A stretch of DNA of 64,000 nt from Urechis unicinctus (Eukaryota; Annelida; Polychaeta; Xenopneusta; Urechidae): positions 26,152,353 through 26,216,352 of the forward strand of contig CM067345.1 in assembly GCA_034190875.2 (NCBI GenBank). Direction: 5' to 3'. Shown piece by piece: positions 50,440 to 62,879 of the stretch. Made by a program: the position numbers and the translations under genes. Below the pieces are notes generated by a model. It had not been told where the DNA came from and did not search any database. It was given only the letters and a program-made list of their open reading frames with translations. Each line of letters opens with the position of its first letter. Position 1 is the first letter of the stretch.

Positions 50440-50780
50440 GTTCCTGAGCAGTGGCTCATCATAATATCTGTCAGTGTTTGGTGCTTGTTATTGTCACGTT
50501 TGCGTGGCTAGCCCTTACGTTATTGCCCATGGCAGGCTCTGACAGGTGACGGTTTGTTGCATGATTTATATTTACACCATCTATTATGATACTCGCACGA
50601 TATTCAACCGGAACACTTCCCTGTATGATGATGTTTGCACCATTTTAGGAATTTAGTTTACAGGAACACAATGACAGCATATCACCATATTTCAAACACT
50701 ATGCATTAATGATGACTGCCATATTCACCATTATAATGCCATATTGATGGCCGCATTGTGCATATGTTTCCTAACAATGA
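50440..50780 (+). repeat. Old duplicate, related to 44.95-45.19 kb
   Basis: Shares GGAACACTTCCC, GATGATG, TTTACAGGAACACAATGA and CATATTTCAAACAC with 45050-45130. A weaker resemblance to 53820-54000 may exist. Confidence 0.5.
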
Positions 50781-50784
50781 GGGT

Positions 50785-51540
50785 TGAAAACAAAGGGTCT
50801 GTCTCAAAAGACCTCTTTTGAAGCACGAAGTTGCCTGAGTCCTTGGGACCAGATCATTAGCCATGACCGTGAGTGTCCAATCGTGACGACCGTGTCATGC
50901 CGGGGCTATGCGGGCACGCGGACCGTAGCGTAGAAGGTTACTGATGCGTGAGGGCCAGGAGAACGCCTGGGCTGCAAGGGTTAATGGACATTTGGATATA
51001 GCTTGTCCGGCGGTGGAAGTGGGATGTTTGGGTTACTCTCCCGAGCTGCGCATGCTATATGAGTTGTGTTACGTAGGGTAGGTGCTCACTTATGCTTTGT
51101 GCTAGTTTGGCGCTCAAAATGTTATTGCAGAGCGAGAATCGGCCGATTTCAACCTGATAAACACAACTGACAAGCTTGTGGTCGGCATTGAATTGGGTGT
51201 CGAGTGGGCTTATAATGAGGCTGGGAAGTCGACTGTGGGTCACGTAATGACTTCAGTCTATTGAATAAGGCTTTCTCCTACTTTGAAATCTTTCAGCGCG
51301 TTTGTCAATAAGCCCGCCAAGATTGGCCCACATTTATTCTTATTCAATTTAATGGCAGTTTCACATTTGAGAATGTGTTACTTATTATTTTGGTTGTTTT
51401 ATTTAGCATACATCTTCATACTAACACTTATTTGTCTGGCGAATGGTGTAACTATGTTATGTGTTATTATGCTCTTTCAAATATGCCCTAAGTCCATTAT
51501 GTCAATTATTCAACGAACAATATAAATAAATAAATTCTTG
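50785..51540. other. GC-richer unmatched insert
   Basis: From about 50785 to 51260 the DNA is visibly richer in GC than its surroundings and has no partner among the duplicated segments. It begins near a small palindrome TCAAAAGACCTCTTTTGA. An 80-codon frame at 51283-51525 is very hydrophobic but sits in AT-rich DNA, where such runs arise easily. An unidentified mobile element is possible. Confidence 0.3.
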
Positions 51541-51879
51541 CCCCAAACAAATGTACATAGACATTTTTAGTTTCACGTACCATAATAACTATTTGCCGGA
51601 TATGGTCATGTAAGTGATTGTAATAGCACTATCAAATCATCACATAACATGTCTGAAATGTGTTTCACATTAATTAATCTGCTCATTTTCTAACTTGGTC
51701 AGTAAAGAGTTGACCTGCCATTAACTTACACACCTTTATACGAACAATTGATAATTGTGATTTGGGATAACATCACATGTCATGTGCATAGTGTAATGTT
51801 ATGAATGCAAGCTCAGTATAATATATAAAACTGTTGCCATACTGTTGTGTTACGATGACTACCAATACAAGTAAAACGC

Positions 51880-53300
51880 TATTATTGGCTAGTTTCCTAA
51901 ACCGGAAAAAGCCAACATTCACGGGAAAACCGAAAAACGATGCACACTGGACAGACAAGGTATTCACATATATAACACTGATTCCTCACCACTACACATT
52001 TTGCGGATCTGAGCGACTGCCAACGTAGGCTTCATACTCCCTCGCTGAGGAACATGTTATCATGTACAATTGGAGCGATTTGAAGAAGACGCTGACTGAG
52101 CAAGGCACGCACTTTGTTGCTGAAAGTAATCACTGCGACAGATTGATACAAGAAACAGAGCACCTGCTATTATACGTGTTTAATGGAAATATCCCGGTAT
52201 CATTGAGTAGCTCATCCGTTCGGCGCTACACGCTTTCAAACACAATACAAAAAAGACATTACGCACACAGAGATGCCGCGTTACCATTCATTTAGTACAG
52301 TCCATTTTGCTGACTATGAAATAAAGTACGTTTGCTGTGAACACATCATTGAAATGATCTTTACTTCAACCAGAAGTTATTGATATTTTGTTGCAATTAC
52401 GGCGAGTAAATTTTTTCATTGTTCAATTATCATCAGCTATGAGAATATGAAAAGGCAGTAGTCATTGTCTGCAATTAGCGTTGGACGGTGGGTCGTGCAT
52501 CCCGTGATCACTTTTGTTTACAGACAAGTAGGAAAAGTTACAGGGAATTCAAAAATACATATGTCCATAATATCAATGACCGTTCGCATCGTGTTTATTC
52601 AAAAGCGATTGATATACTACCAGAAAAATAATGTAGCAATGACACTAACGCCGTCGTTTTTTTTTTAAAATGGCAACAACGCTATGGGTAACATCACTCA
52701 ATCATTATCGTGCTCCAATCGATTTATCATGCAAAATCAATCATGGGAAAGCAGTAATATCCTCATTTCAATAGATATTTAACATTTGATTGTGGCTTGC
52801 CATTGTATGAAGTAAGATGTAAAATAGCCGACTGTCTACTAGGTTTCCTTGTCAGACAACAGAGAGGACATAAATCCTTGGTTTCTGTGGGAAATGAGTC
52901 ATATTCATTCTTATCACGCCACTACGACTTAAGAGCCCGCCAGTTGTCAGCTGACAGTAGCAGGTTCCAATTGTATGACGATGATTTGGACGATCATCTG
53001 GCGTTGTGGCCTTCTATTACAATAACTCTAAGATCCATTGCATTCAGGCGGGTATTTGGAACTTCCGAAGTATTTCATGACAAAGCAGCCGGCGACTTGA
53101 AAGTCATAAATTGTAGTAACTATATTCGTATTCGAGAAAGGCACATAACAGATTTTAGCTGCCAATTTTCTACACAATCCAGCGTCAATCAGTCATTCTT
53201 TTATTAAGATGCCGTGTGTGAACACACTCTTGTATTCAATCAATTATGGGTAAAATCGGGGTTATATAATAAGAAAATACATATAAGCAATTTGCTTTAG
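51880..53300 (+). repeat. Direct duplicate, partner of 48.64-50.15 kb
   Basis: Second copy of the 3.3-kb-spaced unit; the match is clearest from 52060 on. A 136-codon open frame (52797-53207) lies in it, but the partner copy has stops in the same frame, so I regard the frame as chance. Confidence 0.75.
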
Positions 53301-54009
53301 CAAAGTTAGATTCGATTGGTGGATTTCAACGTAGTTTTCTAAACGTTAGATATGTTTGACGATCAGTTGTATGCTGATTTTGTTTGTTTACAAACCAGGC
53401 AGGTATATAGAAAAATACACGAAGGTACACATCGCACAAAAGCACATTGATGCTGTCCATGTCATTAATGAATACAAATAACTTAGGCAAAAATGAGACT
53501 ACCCACCAGTGGAATTTCGTCAATCATCACGTAAATGATGTCGATGATGGCAAATGCACCTGTTCCAATGGAACAACCACTGGGTCATGGATCAATGTTT
53601 CCGTTAAACCAGTTTTCTAACTGGGTTCATTCCCAGGCCTCCTTTTTCATTCCATTGCATCGCCCCTCACAAAAAGGTGATAGGCTCATTTATTAGATAA
53701 TATATTAATACTGAGAAAGAAAAAATCAACGAATGCTCAGATGTCTGAGCTTGCTTCATTTTAGATAAGTACACATGTGTATGCAGCATTAGGACCAATA
53801 CCCCTACTCTATTGTGTTTATGTCACGCTTTCGTAGCAAACACTTACTAGCTTGACTGTTTTTAGAATGTCGTGAGATTGGGACTGAAAGTAGGACCGAT
53901 GAGCTATGTTATACATGGGTTTTTTTTCTCGCTCTCAGCGTGACTGCGGGAAAGGTGCAATAAGCACATGAAAATGTCATACAGCTACTACTGCACACCT
54001 TACTGATTA

Positions 54010-54215
54010 ACAGCTATGCTATTCGAGTGTTGGCACTCATTGACCAGTTATGGTACGAACAGGTCTCAGGTGATCATGCTGCAGCCGCATGTCCATGTTA
54101 TATTGACAACGCCCGATGTCACATAGATGGTGCTTAAGAAGAAATGCTGAAACGATTTGCAGATGAAGCCACACTTAATTTGTGAGTAAGGACCACAGAA
54201 CAGCCAAATTACAGC
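54010..54215 (+). pseudogene. LINE reverse transcriptase relic, family 2 type (54.1 kb)
   Basis: A frame gives YIDNARCHIDGA then FADEATLNL at 54156, equal to the catalytic F-A-D-D-T-K-L region with the second Asp changed to Glu. VRTTEQPNYSK follows in the next few codons after a stop. Confidence 0.7.
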
Positions 54216-54417
54216 AAAGAATATATAGTTTCTTTTGCAAATAATTAAACTGTGATACGTGAAGCATTCCACGAAGAAAATTTAATAGAAGCGGTAACCT
54301 GGTAACCCTATTTTCTGCAAAGAGCATAGCTCATGTCAGAGATTATTCTGCTTCTGAATACATCAATATTACGGTCTGGCCACCGGTCGGATAACATCAA
54401 TCGTATGGTTGTTTTTG

Positions 54418-54430
54418 CTGTTGTTGTTGT

Positions 54431-54496
<66 letters not shown>
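54418..54496 (+). repeat. (TTG)n then (GAT)n microsatellite
   Basis: A few TTG units run straight into about 21 perfect GAT units (54432-54496). Trinucleotide length makes it a likely polymorphic marker. Confidence 0.95.
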
Positions 54497-54629
54497 CTGG
54501 TGATTACATTTTATGCATGGAATACTTTCTTGTTCTCGAAATGACGTTGGGAAAGGCTGCTCGCGTCAAAGGAACGTGATATAATCATACAAACAGTATT
54601 GAATAATCACGATATATCAATGTTCATTA

Positions 54630-54800
54630 AAGAATGGTTGAGTATCAGAAGCCAAAGCGATATGATACATGGAGCAGAAGAGAAGTGATTATAACCAGTC
54701 TACCTTTTTATTTGCATTAGTGATATACACAGCTCTATGGTCGTAAGGGAGGTTTGCAGATGACATATAACTTGGCTGTCAGAGGGCACATAAAACAGGG
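54630..54800 (+). pseudogene. LINE reverse transcriptase relic, family 2 type (54.7 kb)
   Basis: PVYLFICISDIHSS at about 54690 matches the L-G-P-x-L-F-x-x-Y-I-N-D block, and in a shifted frame RFADDI lies at about 54750, so the catalytic F-A-D-D itself is intact here. Everything around it is broken. Confidence 0.7.
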
Positions 54801-55692
54801 TGAAAATTTACAACAACGATTCCATGGCTCATTGTTTCCGGGTAAATGATTGGCAAATGATTGACCTCCAATACTTTTGCCGCACTCCTCTTATATGAGG
54901 ACAACGTGCGTGCATGAGGGATTGCAATCATGCTTGCTGAATAACTATTATAAATTAAACCATTCATATGAAAATGTTCACTCGCAACCCGGGACTCGCA
55001 AGTGACTTCATGCTTTGCCAGTTTATTGTGTCGGGTAATATCTGAGCTTGACTGAATATCATGTATACATGTACCGCGTTAGATTTACCGGTGAATCGCT
55101 GGTCCTCGAATAGTAGACCTCCTCACGTCCTGCCTGTATGGAACCGTGTCCAAGAATATTCATTTCAAACTTATACTTTAGGATTTACTTTCTGATGCAG
55201 AACGACATCAAGAGACGCTGTTATGTGGTGATCCATTGTGTGCTGCACGTCATGATTATCATTATGATATTCTGAATGCATGTATCGTAGCGGTACAAAC
55301 AAACCTACCATCTCCTTGGCTAAGGTCAAAGGCGTGCTGGAAAGATTTAGTTGGTCATTAGAAGTAAGAGTCTATATTCATCTACCGTCTCCGGGTTGAT
55401 TATGATGGGTCAGGTGTAGGGTATGGGCAATAATGCTCAAGACCAAGCGAAACTATAACAGATTATCAGGATGGGTGAGATGTCAATATCGCAAATGGCC
55501 ACAGCTCAAATCAAACAATAAAACCAGAGACATGTGGTCTGAAGTAAGGAAAAGAGCAAGATATATCGTGCGGAACCAGCAGCCATAGACAATGTGCGGG
55601 GTGATTCTGTTGTGTCCAAACTGTTTTGCAATAAGCGTCATGCTAACACATTCATGTACTTCTATTGGAATGACTAGCGCTGTATTGTTTCA

Positions 55693-55876
55693 AATACCCA
55701 CGGTCGAAATACAGTCAACTAACAATAGCAATGATACATTGCAACTCACAGGACAAGATAAATATACAGGTAATTCCACTAGCTAATACTCACGGTCAAA
55801 ATACAGTCAACTAACAATAGCAATGATACATTGCAACTTACAGGACAAGATAAATATACAGGTAATTCCACTAGCT
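55693..55876 (+). repeat. Exact-length tandem duplication, 2 x 92 bp
   Basis: Copy 1 is 55693-55784 and copy 2 is 55785-55876, adjoining with no spacer. I count three differences in 92 positions (two C/T, one G/A). It is the youngest duplication visible in the window. Confidence 0.97.
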
Positions 55877-56049
55877 CAACTGTGGCAACGGCAAAATGGT
55901 CAGTTATATATCCCGAACCATCTAAGTTTTAAGTGTGGTTATAATAGGCTGAAAGAAGTGTTACATGAACACATGTTAAAACAGTAAATTAAGAAAATGT
56001 TCCAATGAAAATTTAATTTTCATTTCAAATAAGGGGACAGCAATGTTTT

Positions 56050-56285
56050 GGCTTTTATCATTCGAATAACGCATACAGAAATATAGAAATATACAATAGC
56101 TTTTTCCGACTCAAACTAGAAGCTTAAACGCGGAAGAATAAAAGTCTTTCGCAACCTTGACAGGAGATAAAGCGGGCTACATTGTTTTGATGATGCTTTT
56201 ATATCATGGACGACATCATAAAAAGAGTCACCTCTAACCAGTCGAGTGTAGAATCAATATCTGCCGGCCCATTGCACACCTCACC
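56050..56285 (-). repeat. 200-bp dispersed unit, copy 3, inverted
   Basis: The reverse complement gives GCAATGGGCCGGCAGATATTG, AGAGGTGACTC and the CCTGTCAAGG core seen in copies 1 and 2 at 43-44.7 kb. The match to 60.9-61.3 kb, in the same orientation, extends to about 56560. Confidence 0.75.
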
Positions 56286-57069
56286 GCTTAAATCATGGGT
56301 CGGTCATTGACATCATTCGCGCTGAAAACAACACGTTTGCCATTAGCTGATGGCACAGAAACGTAATTTTTACTTTGTGATGGATGCGGGAATGGCTTGG
56401 AGCTTTTCTGAGTAGACTGGCATAAGTTTGATATGGATATGTGACTCATTTTGTTGGTACGCCTATTTGGTCGATTCAGTGATTCATTAAATATATCTGT
56501 GCATTAGATGGTATATATTGATAAGCAAATGAAATTACGCTGACTGAGACAAACACAGCAAATTCCATAAATGAAAAAAATGCCCTGATAAAACTTTGAC
56601 ACTGACCATGTGACGTCAGTAGTCTGCAAGCTTGAATGTGTAGATTTGTAACTTCAACCTCCGATAGTAAGTGCTTTGTAACTTTCATCACATTATGACC
56701 CCTCTAGACATTGCATCATGAAAATCATTCAGTGATGACATCATTCACTAAAGCATCACTCTCGCCAGCTCTAAGAACAATGTTTAAATGACGTGTGAAT
56801 AACAATGCGCTGGGTCATGTTTATGATTAGTGTATATGAACAAAATATAAATAAATCTACTTTTTGATTTGTTACCTAGCCCTTACAATCAGTACAAGCT
56901 ACTTATCTGTGTTGCTAGAGCACCATTTATCTGCTTACTCAGACACACATTCAGACACACCAATACACATGAACCAATGCTTTGATTGCCTCACGCTGTC
57001 ATGTCTATTTTTCCCGGCCCGTGTCCGACAGATGTTGTATTCCACCCTGAGATGCAAACAACTAGACAG

Positions 57070-57350
57070 TTGATGCACACGCTCAAATACCATTCTGAGT
57101 GTAGTCAGCCAATGTCAACAAGAACGGTAGCAGCAGACCCATTATAGCTGACACACTGAGTGAAGTGGCCAATATGCTGAGTAAAGCATCCAGTTACAAC
57201 AATTTTCACATCTCCATGTGCTCATCACGTGCAATGCATTATGCGATGCAATGAACACCACGAAGCATATTTGCTGTGCATGTAGCTATCAAGTGCTACC
57301 TTCCTCAGTTGATCAATAATTTAAAATGAACAATCCGATGCATACTTAAC
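57070..57350 (+). repeat. Duplicated segment, partner of 48.28-48.63 kb
   Basis: Second copy of the 8.8-kb-spaced segment. No coding sign: the 72-codon frame of the partner is broken here. Confidence 0.75.
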
Positions 57351-57954
57351 CTAAACGGTTTTCACACAGATGATATGGGTGTTATTAATGTCGATCCTTA
57401 CAACTACACACGTAGACATCAAGATAGCGATTATACATTTCAAATTAAATCAGTACATTACATTTATTACAATGCATTCAACAAATAGAGTATATTTGCT
57501 CTGACCATTTTATAAGAATGCATTTTCATCGTACATGTATCATTGCTGTTTTCCTGGAAATAAAGCATGTCAATTTTACCTATTAAAGATGGTCGAATTA
57601 CTACGTCTTGTTGCCATAATTTATGGAAACTTTATAGAAATACCATTTCAATGTAAACTCATTGCCTGAGATATTACATGGAATTGTTCACAGATTAAAA
57701 GGCTGCACGTTGATAAAGTGTAGATCTTATTCCTGGAATTTTCCCTGTCTTCCCTTTCCTTTATTTTGCTTTGCCCTCAATTTCTGAAAATTCATAATGT
57801 CCCATCAATGAAATACGGATAAATATCTAGACAGAAAATGATGACCGTTTGAATACCGGCGCTTTGTTTGTTTCTGATTAAAATGCACGTTATATATCTG
57901 AGTTTACGATATATTCGCTTGCTATTACATTCCAATGTAGTGTACCTGAGTGGC

Positions 57955-58890
57955 TACTATCGGATGAAGAGAAGTTGTCGATCATCACAACAGCCAGGGT
58001 CACGTGTGCGTGTTCCGGGGGGATTATCCATATTTAATATCTATTTTGTACAATATCAGAGTGGATAATAGTATGGCTGAGTAACAGAAACTAGAGAATC
58101 GTGATACGTGAAGTGGAGAATATATGATTGGCGGCTTCTTTCAACAGGCGGTGATAGGACAAGTGAACTGGTTGGATGGCCATCGTTAGAAAAGCGATCA
58201 AAGCGACGATGTTACAAACACACTGCACTGCATTGGATGTTCGTGGTCTTTACTAGAAATATTTGATATTTATTATCAATAGGTATAAAAATGACCAGTT
58301 TTGTTGTCAAACATCGCATCGACAGTGTGTTTTTATTTCACCCATTTCTGCATTCGCGCCTACGTTCTGCCATATCGTGACATGGAGCTACACATCGTGG
58401 AGTTACCAGTGATATGATCACTTATCATATTGGTTGGCTAAAAGGATAAAACTTGTGTCGCTTGCGGTAATCGCAGTCGCAATGAGGAAAAAATTACATT
58501 GACTCATGTTATCCATTTCGAGTTATTTCTCAATGACTTGTAAATGGGTCAGCATAACAAAGTTAATATCCACGGGGGTGCGCGACAATCAAGATCATAA
58601 TGATGCCATGACATAACACTGGAAGAGAGATACTCTTCGTTCACGATAGAGAGGGAAATGTTTAAATTATAAATTATACAAAAAAATTCTGAGCTGTACC
58701 ATTACGTAATGAGGCCTTAGACCGACAATAATGGCGTTACCCTCCAACAGAAGTAAAGCACTATTAATGAGCTCATTCCAGAATGTGACAAAGCAAAGCA
58801 CATTGTCTATTACCTAAAGCCTCAATTTAAATAAAGTATGAACAGCTGGGGGCAAAGCGAGCGTGTAGCACTCGAAGAACATTATATCCT
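57955..58890 (+). repeat. Duplicated segment, partner of 45.54-46.89 kb
   Basis: Includes a fourth trace of the family 2 reverse transcriptase at about 58055 (SEWIIVWLSNRN-like), its catalytic part missing. Collinear with the partner over about 900 bp. Confidence 0.75.
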
Positions 58891-60900
58891 ATTCATGGGG
58901 CATATTTTATGCTAAAGAAAATTTATTATGATGATTCCAATCGAATTACAACTCTTTGTGGGCTATATAACCTCAGCTCTAAAGAATTGGCTATGCTATA
59001 TTCTGGTAAAAATATATGATTAATGTTACTCATAATTTAGCGTGTACAAGAACATATCCAAGTGCAATGTGTATATTTCAAACATAAACCATCAAGGCGT
59101 TGATTGCATTGATCAACAAGAGATTGTTGGATTACTCCATAAATGAGCCGAGAGTTATCCTCAGTTTGGCGTAAATAGCTTAGGGCTTGCTGAAGACTTC
59201 TGAGGACGCGAGGTTATTAATTGAGCTGTATAATTAAGGATTTACCTAATGAAGCATTGATGTTGAGGTAAAACATGTCTGTGCAACGTGGAATTATAAC
59301 TATTCTTCGCGACAACTTGGTAGAAGTAGATGGAAGCAGATACCAAAACATCCTTTTTCCGCATGTTATGCTACATGCAAGTTGGTTCATTAAGTAACAT
59401 AAACATTCAATGAATTGCCATCATATCACAGCCCGTATCAACCAGACGATGGATAATTTGAACAGTTGCATGAAATACAATACAAACGAATGCATTTGGA
59501 TTATGCACCAACTTGACCCTCACTTCTGCACACGCAGCCACAAAAAGGTCGCTTCAATACAGTGCTTTAGACATTGGCGTTTTGCATGATTTGAACTTAC
59601 GTATATGCTACCGGTAACGGATTGCACAAAAAGCAAATATGTCAACAATGGCGTCACGGATTGAAATGTCAATCATCCATATTGACGATTCGGAAAAGGC
59701 TATTATCATGGTTAACCGGCAGGAAATTACGTCTCGTTTTTTTCTAGATAACACCATTCAGCCTTTATAACCCCTTCCATTTTAAAAAATGACCGATTTG
59801 GTCCCCATAGCCCTTATTACCTCCACTACGGGATTTATTTGTCGTACCTGTGACATCCACAGCCCCCACGGCCCTTGCAAAAGTTGCCATCGTCTCTGAA
59901 GCACCTCCATGGGTACAAGGATCGTGGCAACTGCACTGGTACCCTTAGCTGATGGGTGATGAGAGTCCGAATGCACTTTCCAGGATGTCAACGGCTTTTA
60001 CACTTTTCAGCATACTCTATGGGAAGTACTCTGGTGGCTTGTTTCGCATTAAATTGGCACGGACTTCGTCTTGTATATGTGTATTAGCGAGAGTTTGTTG
60101 TCTCGTCGTCAATCAATAACCAATCTGCATTAAAAGCCACCAAGGCGATCGCCACACTAACGAAGAGCATGAAAACATAAGCAGATAAATCTGTGGTCAC
60201 AAACTTCATGTGTGCTTGGAAAAAATTGGAGTCTAGCTGGATTTCATTCTGATGGTGTGACCAATAGGCATAAGACACACAGCCCAAACATCCATGTCAA
60301 TACGTTCCCTCCAAGAATACCCCAACGTATGATTTATGGCAATTTAGCCACGCTGCTTGTGCCATGGGACATGATAAAAAATAAATTTGTGTTCATAAGC
60401 ACACAAAGACTTGCTACTGATGACATATAGGTCAATACTTAACATCATCTCTTCGCTGGACTTCTTGGAATGTAGTATAACCCGGGTGTAGGATGAAGCA
60501 TATTGGATGTTTTGTAGTGCTCAGGAATACGCCACCACTTATACAAGTTATTGTTTTTAGTGTCACGACCACACACCCTCTTCCACCCCCATTCATTGAT
60601 CCATCCACTAGAACCGGCAGACATTGCGTGGATAATGTGTGCATTATTTTTGACATGTACATTTCGGCGACCGTTTGCTCCTATGGTACGCCAGTAACAC
60701 CAATTCGCGAGATTGTACCTACAACAGCCATTTACGCTTAATCATTATGCATTGTTTAATTTGTGACTGGTTTGATGGAACATTGCTTTCCTCTATTACA
60801 AAGAAAAAGATTGCTGTTACTGCGTTTTAAAATAACCACCATCATTTCAAAGACGTACGCTGTCAGGTGTTTGGACTGCACTACAATTAATTGATCTAAA
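58891..60900. other. Stretch without recognised genes
   Basis: A GC-richer patch at 59780-59990 is open in two minus-strand frames (one about 57 codons with Gly/Ser-rich content) but no family is recognised. The 82-codon frame at 60493-60741 is likewise unassigned. Confidence 0.35.
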
Positions 60901-60919
60901 CAAACTATATGAGACGTAA

Positions 60920-61330
60920 TGCCCTGCCGGTTAACCGTGATAATAGCATTTTCTGACTCAATCGAGAGGCTTAAATACTTATGATGAAACATCTTCCCCG
61001 ACCTTGGCCGGAGATAAATTGGGATACAGTATTTCGATGTTGCTTTGTGGATTACATCGTAAAAAGAGTTACCTTCAGTCTGCCGAGCATGATAAGATCC
61101 ATATCTGCCAGTCCATTGCACATCTCACCGCTTCAAAAGCTTGGATCATGGGGCGGTCATTGACTGATCTGTGATCCGTTTTGTTGGGGTGTGGAGAGGT
61201 GTAGCAAAGACGGACGTTAGTTGATTTCAAAACAACGACAGCGCACCCTGTCAATCTAATGAAGCACGTCGTGATGTAAATTCGTGAATTCGATGGTATA
61301 TGTTGATGTGCATGTGAAATTATCCAAAAG
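60920..61330 (-). repeat. 200-bp dispersed unit, copy 4, inverted, with flank
   Basis: Reverse-complement match to 43130-43330 and 44524-44700 (GCAATGGACTGGCAGATATGG form). On the plus strand it matches 56050-56560 directly, including GGTCGGTCATTGAC-type and GATGGTATAT words. Confidence 0.7.
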
Positions 61331-61339
61331 GAAAACGCA

Positions 61340-62380
61340 TCAAGAACATGATGGTTTTCTGACTGATGCACTGCACAGTCCCCACCGCCCGCTGATTATG
61401 GGGAAAACTAGCTATAAATGTGTCCGGTTGAATTCACCATCCCAAGAATCCTCTGTGCAACGTGCATTAATATAATCACCCAAAGTGGTGCTAATTATTC
61501 AGGGGGCTGAGGCGTCTAAAACACCAATTACATATTGATTAATACACCGTTGATAATAATCATACATACCCGTTATCGATCAGTGGTGTATTTCAGTTCA
61601 AGGGTATGCATGGTTATTATCCACGATGTATTAATCTATACATATTGTTAACTTATTTCAGCGACAGCCAGCATAACATTTCCTAATAATTCAAGTCTCT
61701 TTTTAACGAGAAACTCCAGGATGAATACATTTTGAGTAATATTTATTCATCATGACTTATGTCGTGAATATACGATGTAACATGTATAATGGAAGAGCAG
61801 TCCCGTTTTGAAGTATGGTGCTGTTGGGGCTCACAGTGACGTCATCTGTTGCATTATGATGTTCTGTAAGAAATCATACGGCGCTAGGCAATGACAATGA
61901 ATTAATGCCTGTCTTCGATGAGCAGAATCAGATGCTCACGTTATGATTCATAACTTACGTCATCATGGTTCATCCCGTATCATTCAAAGATTGAGCGCTT
62001 AAAACCACATGTTGTTGGTTGACCTTATGACAGATACCATATGATATGTGAACTACAACAGACATTTGTTTTTTCAGACGAAGCACTTCAATGCAGATTG
62101 CGAATGATTATATAGTTCCACTCTTTTTAGATGGACTTGCACTGGTAAAAGGCGGATGCTTACATTACCGATATTCCTATCACTGGTCATTACCAGCAAA
62201 CAAACTAAAATAATTGGAGGTATTGATATAGACGATTGCGTTCAAAGGTGTGAGATAAGATCTGCTCATTTTCGCATCCTTCCTTCCTTCTGTAGTGTAT
62301 TCATGCAACCTCAGATTGTGAGGAGGAAACCTATGGTTCTTATAATAATGCCACGTTAATACGGTGTTAGTTTGAGGCAA
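61340..62380. other. Stretch without identifiable content
   Basis: No gene, RNA or element could be supported. Confidence 0.4.
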
Positions 62381-62384
62381 GATT

Positions 62385-62570
62385 ATTGATCAAGTTAGGT
62401 TTTTGGTGTGTCATCAGCTATATCACACGAACATTGATCACTTTAGGTTCCCGGCATGTCATCAGCCGTTTGGTTCCCGGTATATCAATAACCGTTTGTC
62501 ATAGGCAATGAACTCTTTAGGTTCTCGGTATATCATTAGCCGTTTGGCATTGGCATGGGTCACTTAAGTC
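62385..62570 (+). repeat. Degenerate minisatellite, about 4 units
   Basis: Successive variants of TTTAGGTTCCCGG-TAT-TCAT-AGCCGTTTGG appear at about 62391, 62440, 62478 and 62515, with unit lengths of about 40-60 bp. Confidence 0.8.
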
Positions 62571-62805
62571 GGTAACTTGAGACGAGTATTGATCTCTTTC
62601 AGTTCCATAATCAGCTGCTCGACACGAGCCCGTGAATACATATTGGTGAGAGATCATACGGTTAGGTAGGGAATGTTACATCCTTTGATGATATACTGTG
62701 TGTCGACGATGCTTGTGTAGAAACGCATATATGATTGTGAAATGCATCACTTATACACGGAGAAGCATACTACCAAAGATACAACAGACTTGTTATGGTA
62801 TGAAT

Positions 62806-62879
62806 GTTACGACCCAACTTGAAATCCGGCCAATTTTAAAATTGTCCTGACCCGACCGGATTTCAAGTTGAGTCGTAAC
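62806..62879. repeat. 74-bp hairpin element with 24-bp arms
   Basis: The left arm 62806-62829 (GTTACGACCCAACTTGAAAT and on) and right arm 62856-62879 are inverted copies with one mismatch, enclosing a 26-bp loop. No target-site duplication is evident. It could be a small MITE or a solo foldback. Confidence 0.85.

Noticed and set aside
51283..51525. Hydrophobic 80-codon frame as a membrane-receptor fragment
   Set aside because: T-rich DNA yields Leu/Phe/Ile runs; no conserved receptor motif is present.
52797..53207. 136-codon open frame as a gene
   Set aside because: The partner copy at 49.6-49.9 kb has stops and indels in the same frame, so coding constraint is not supported.
54418..54496. 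CRISPR-like or coding Asp/Met repeat
   Set aside because: It is a plain trinucleotide microsatellite with no spacers and no flanking frame.
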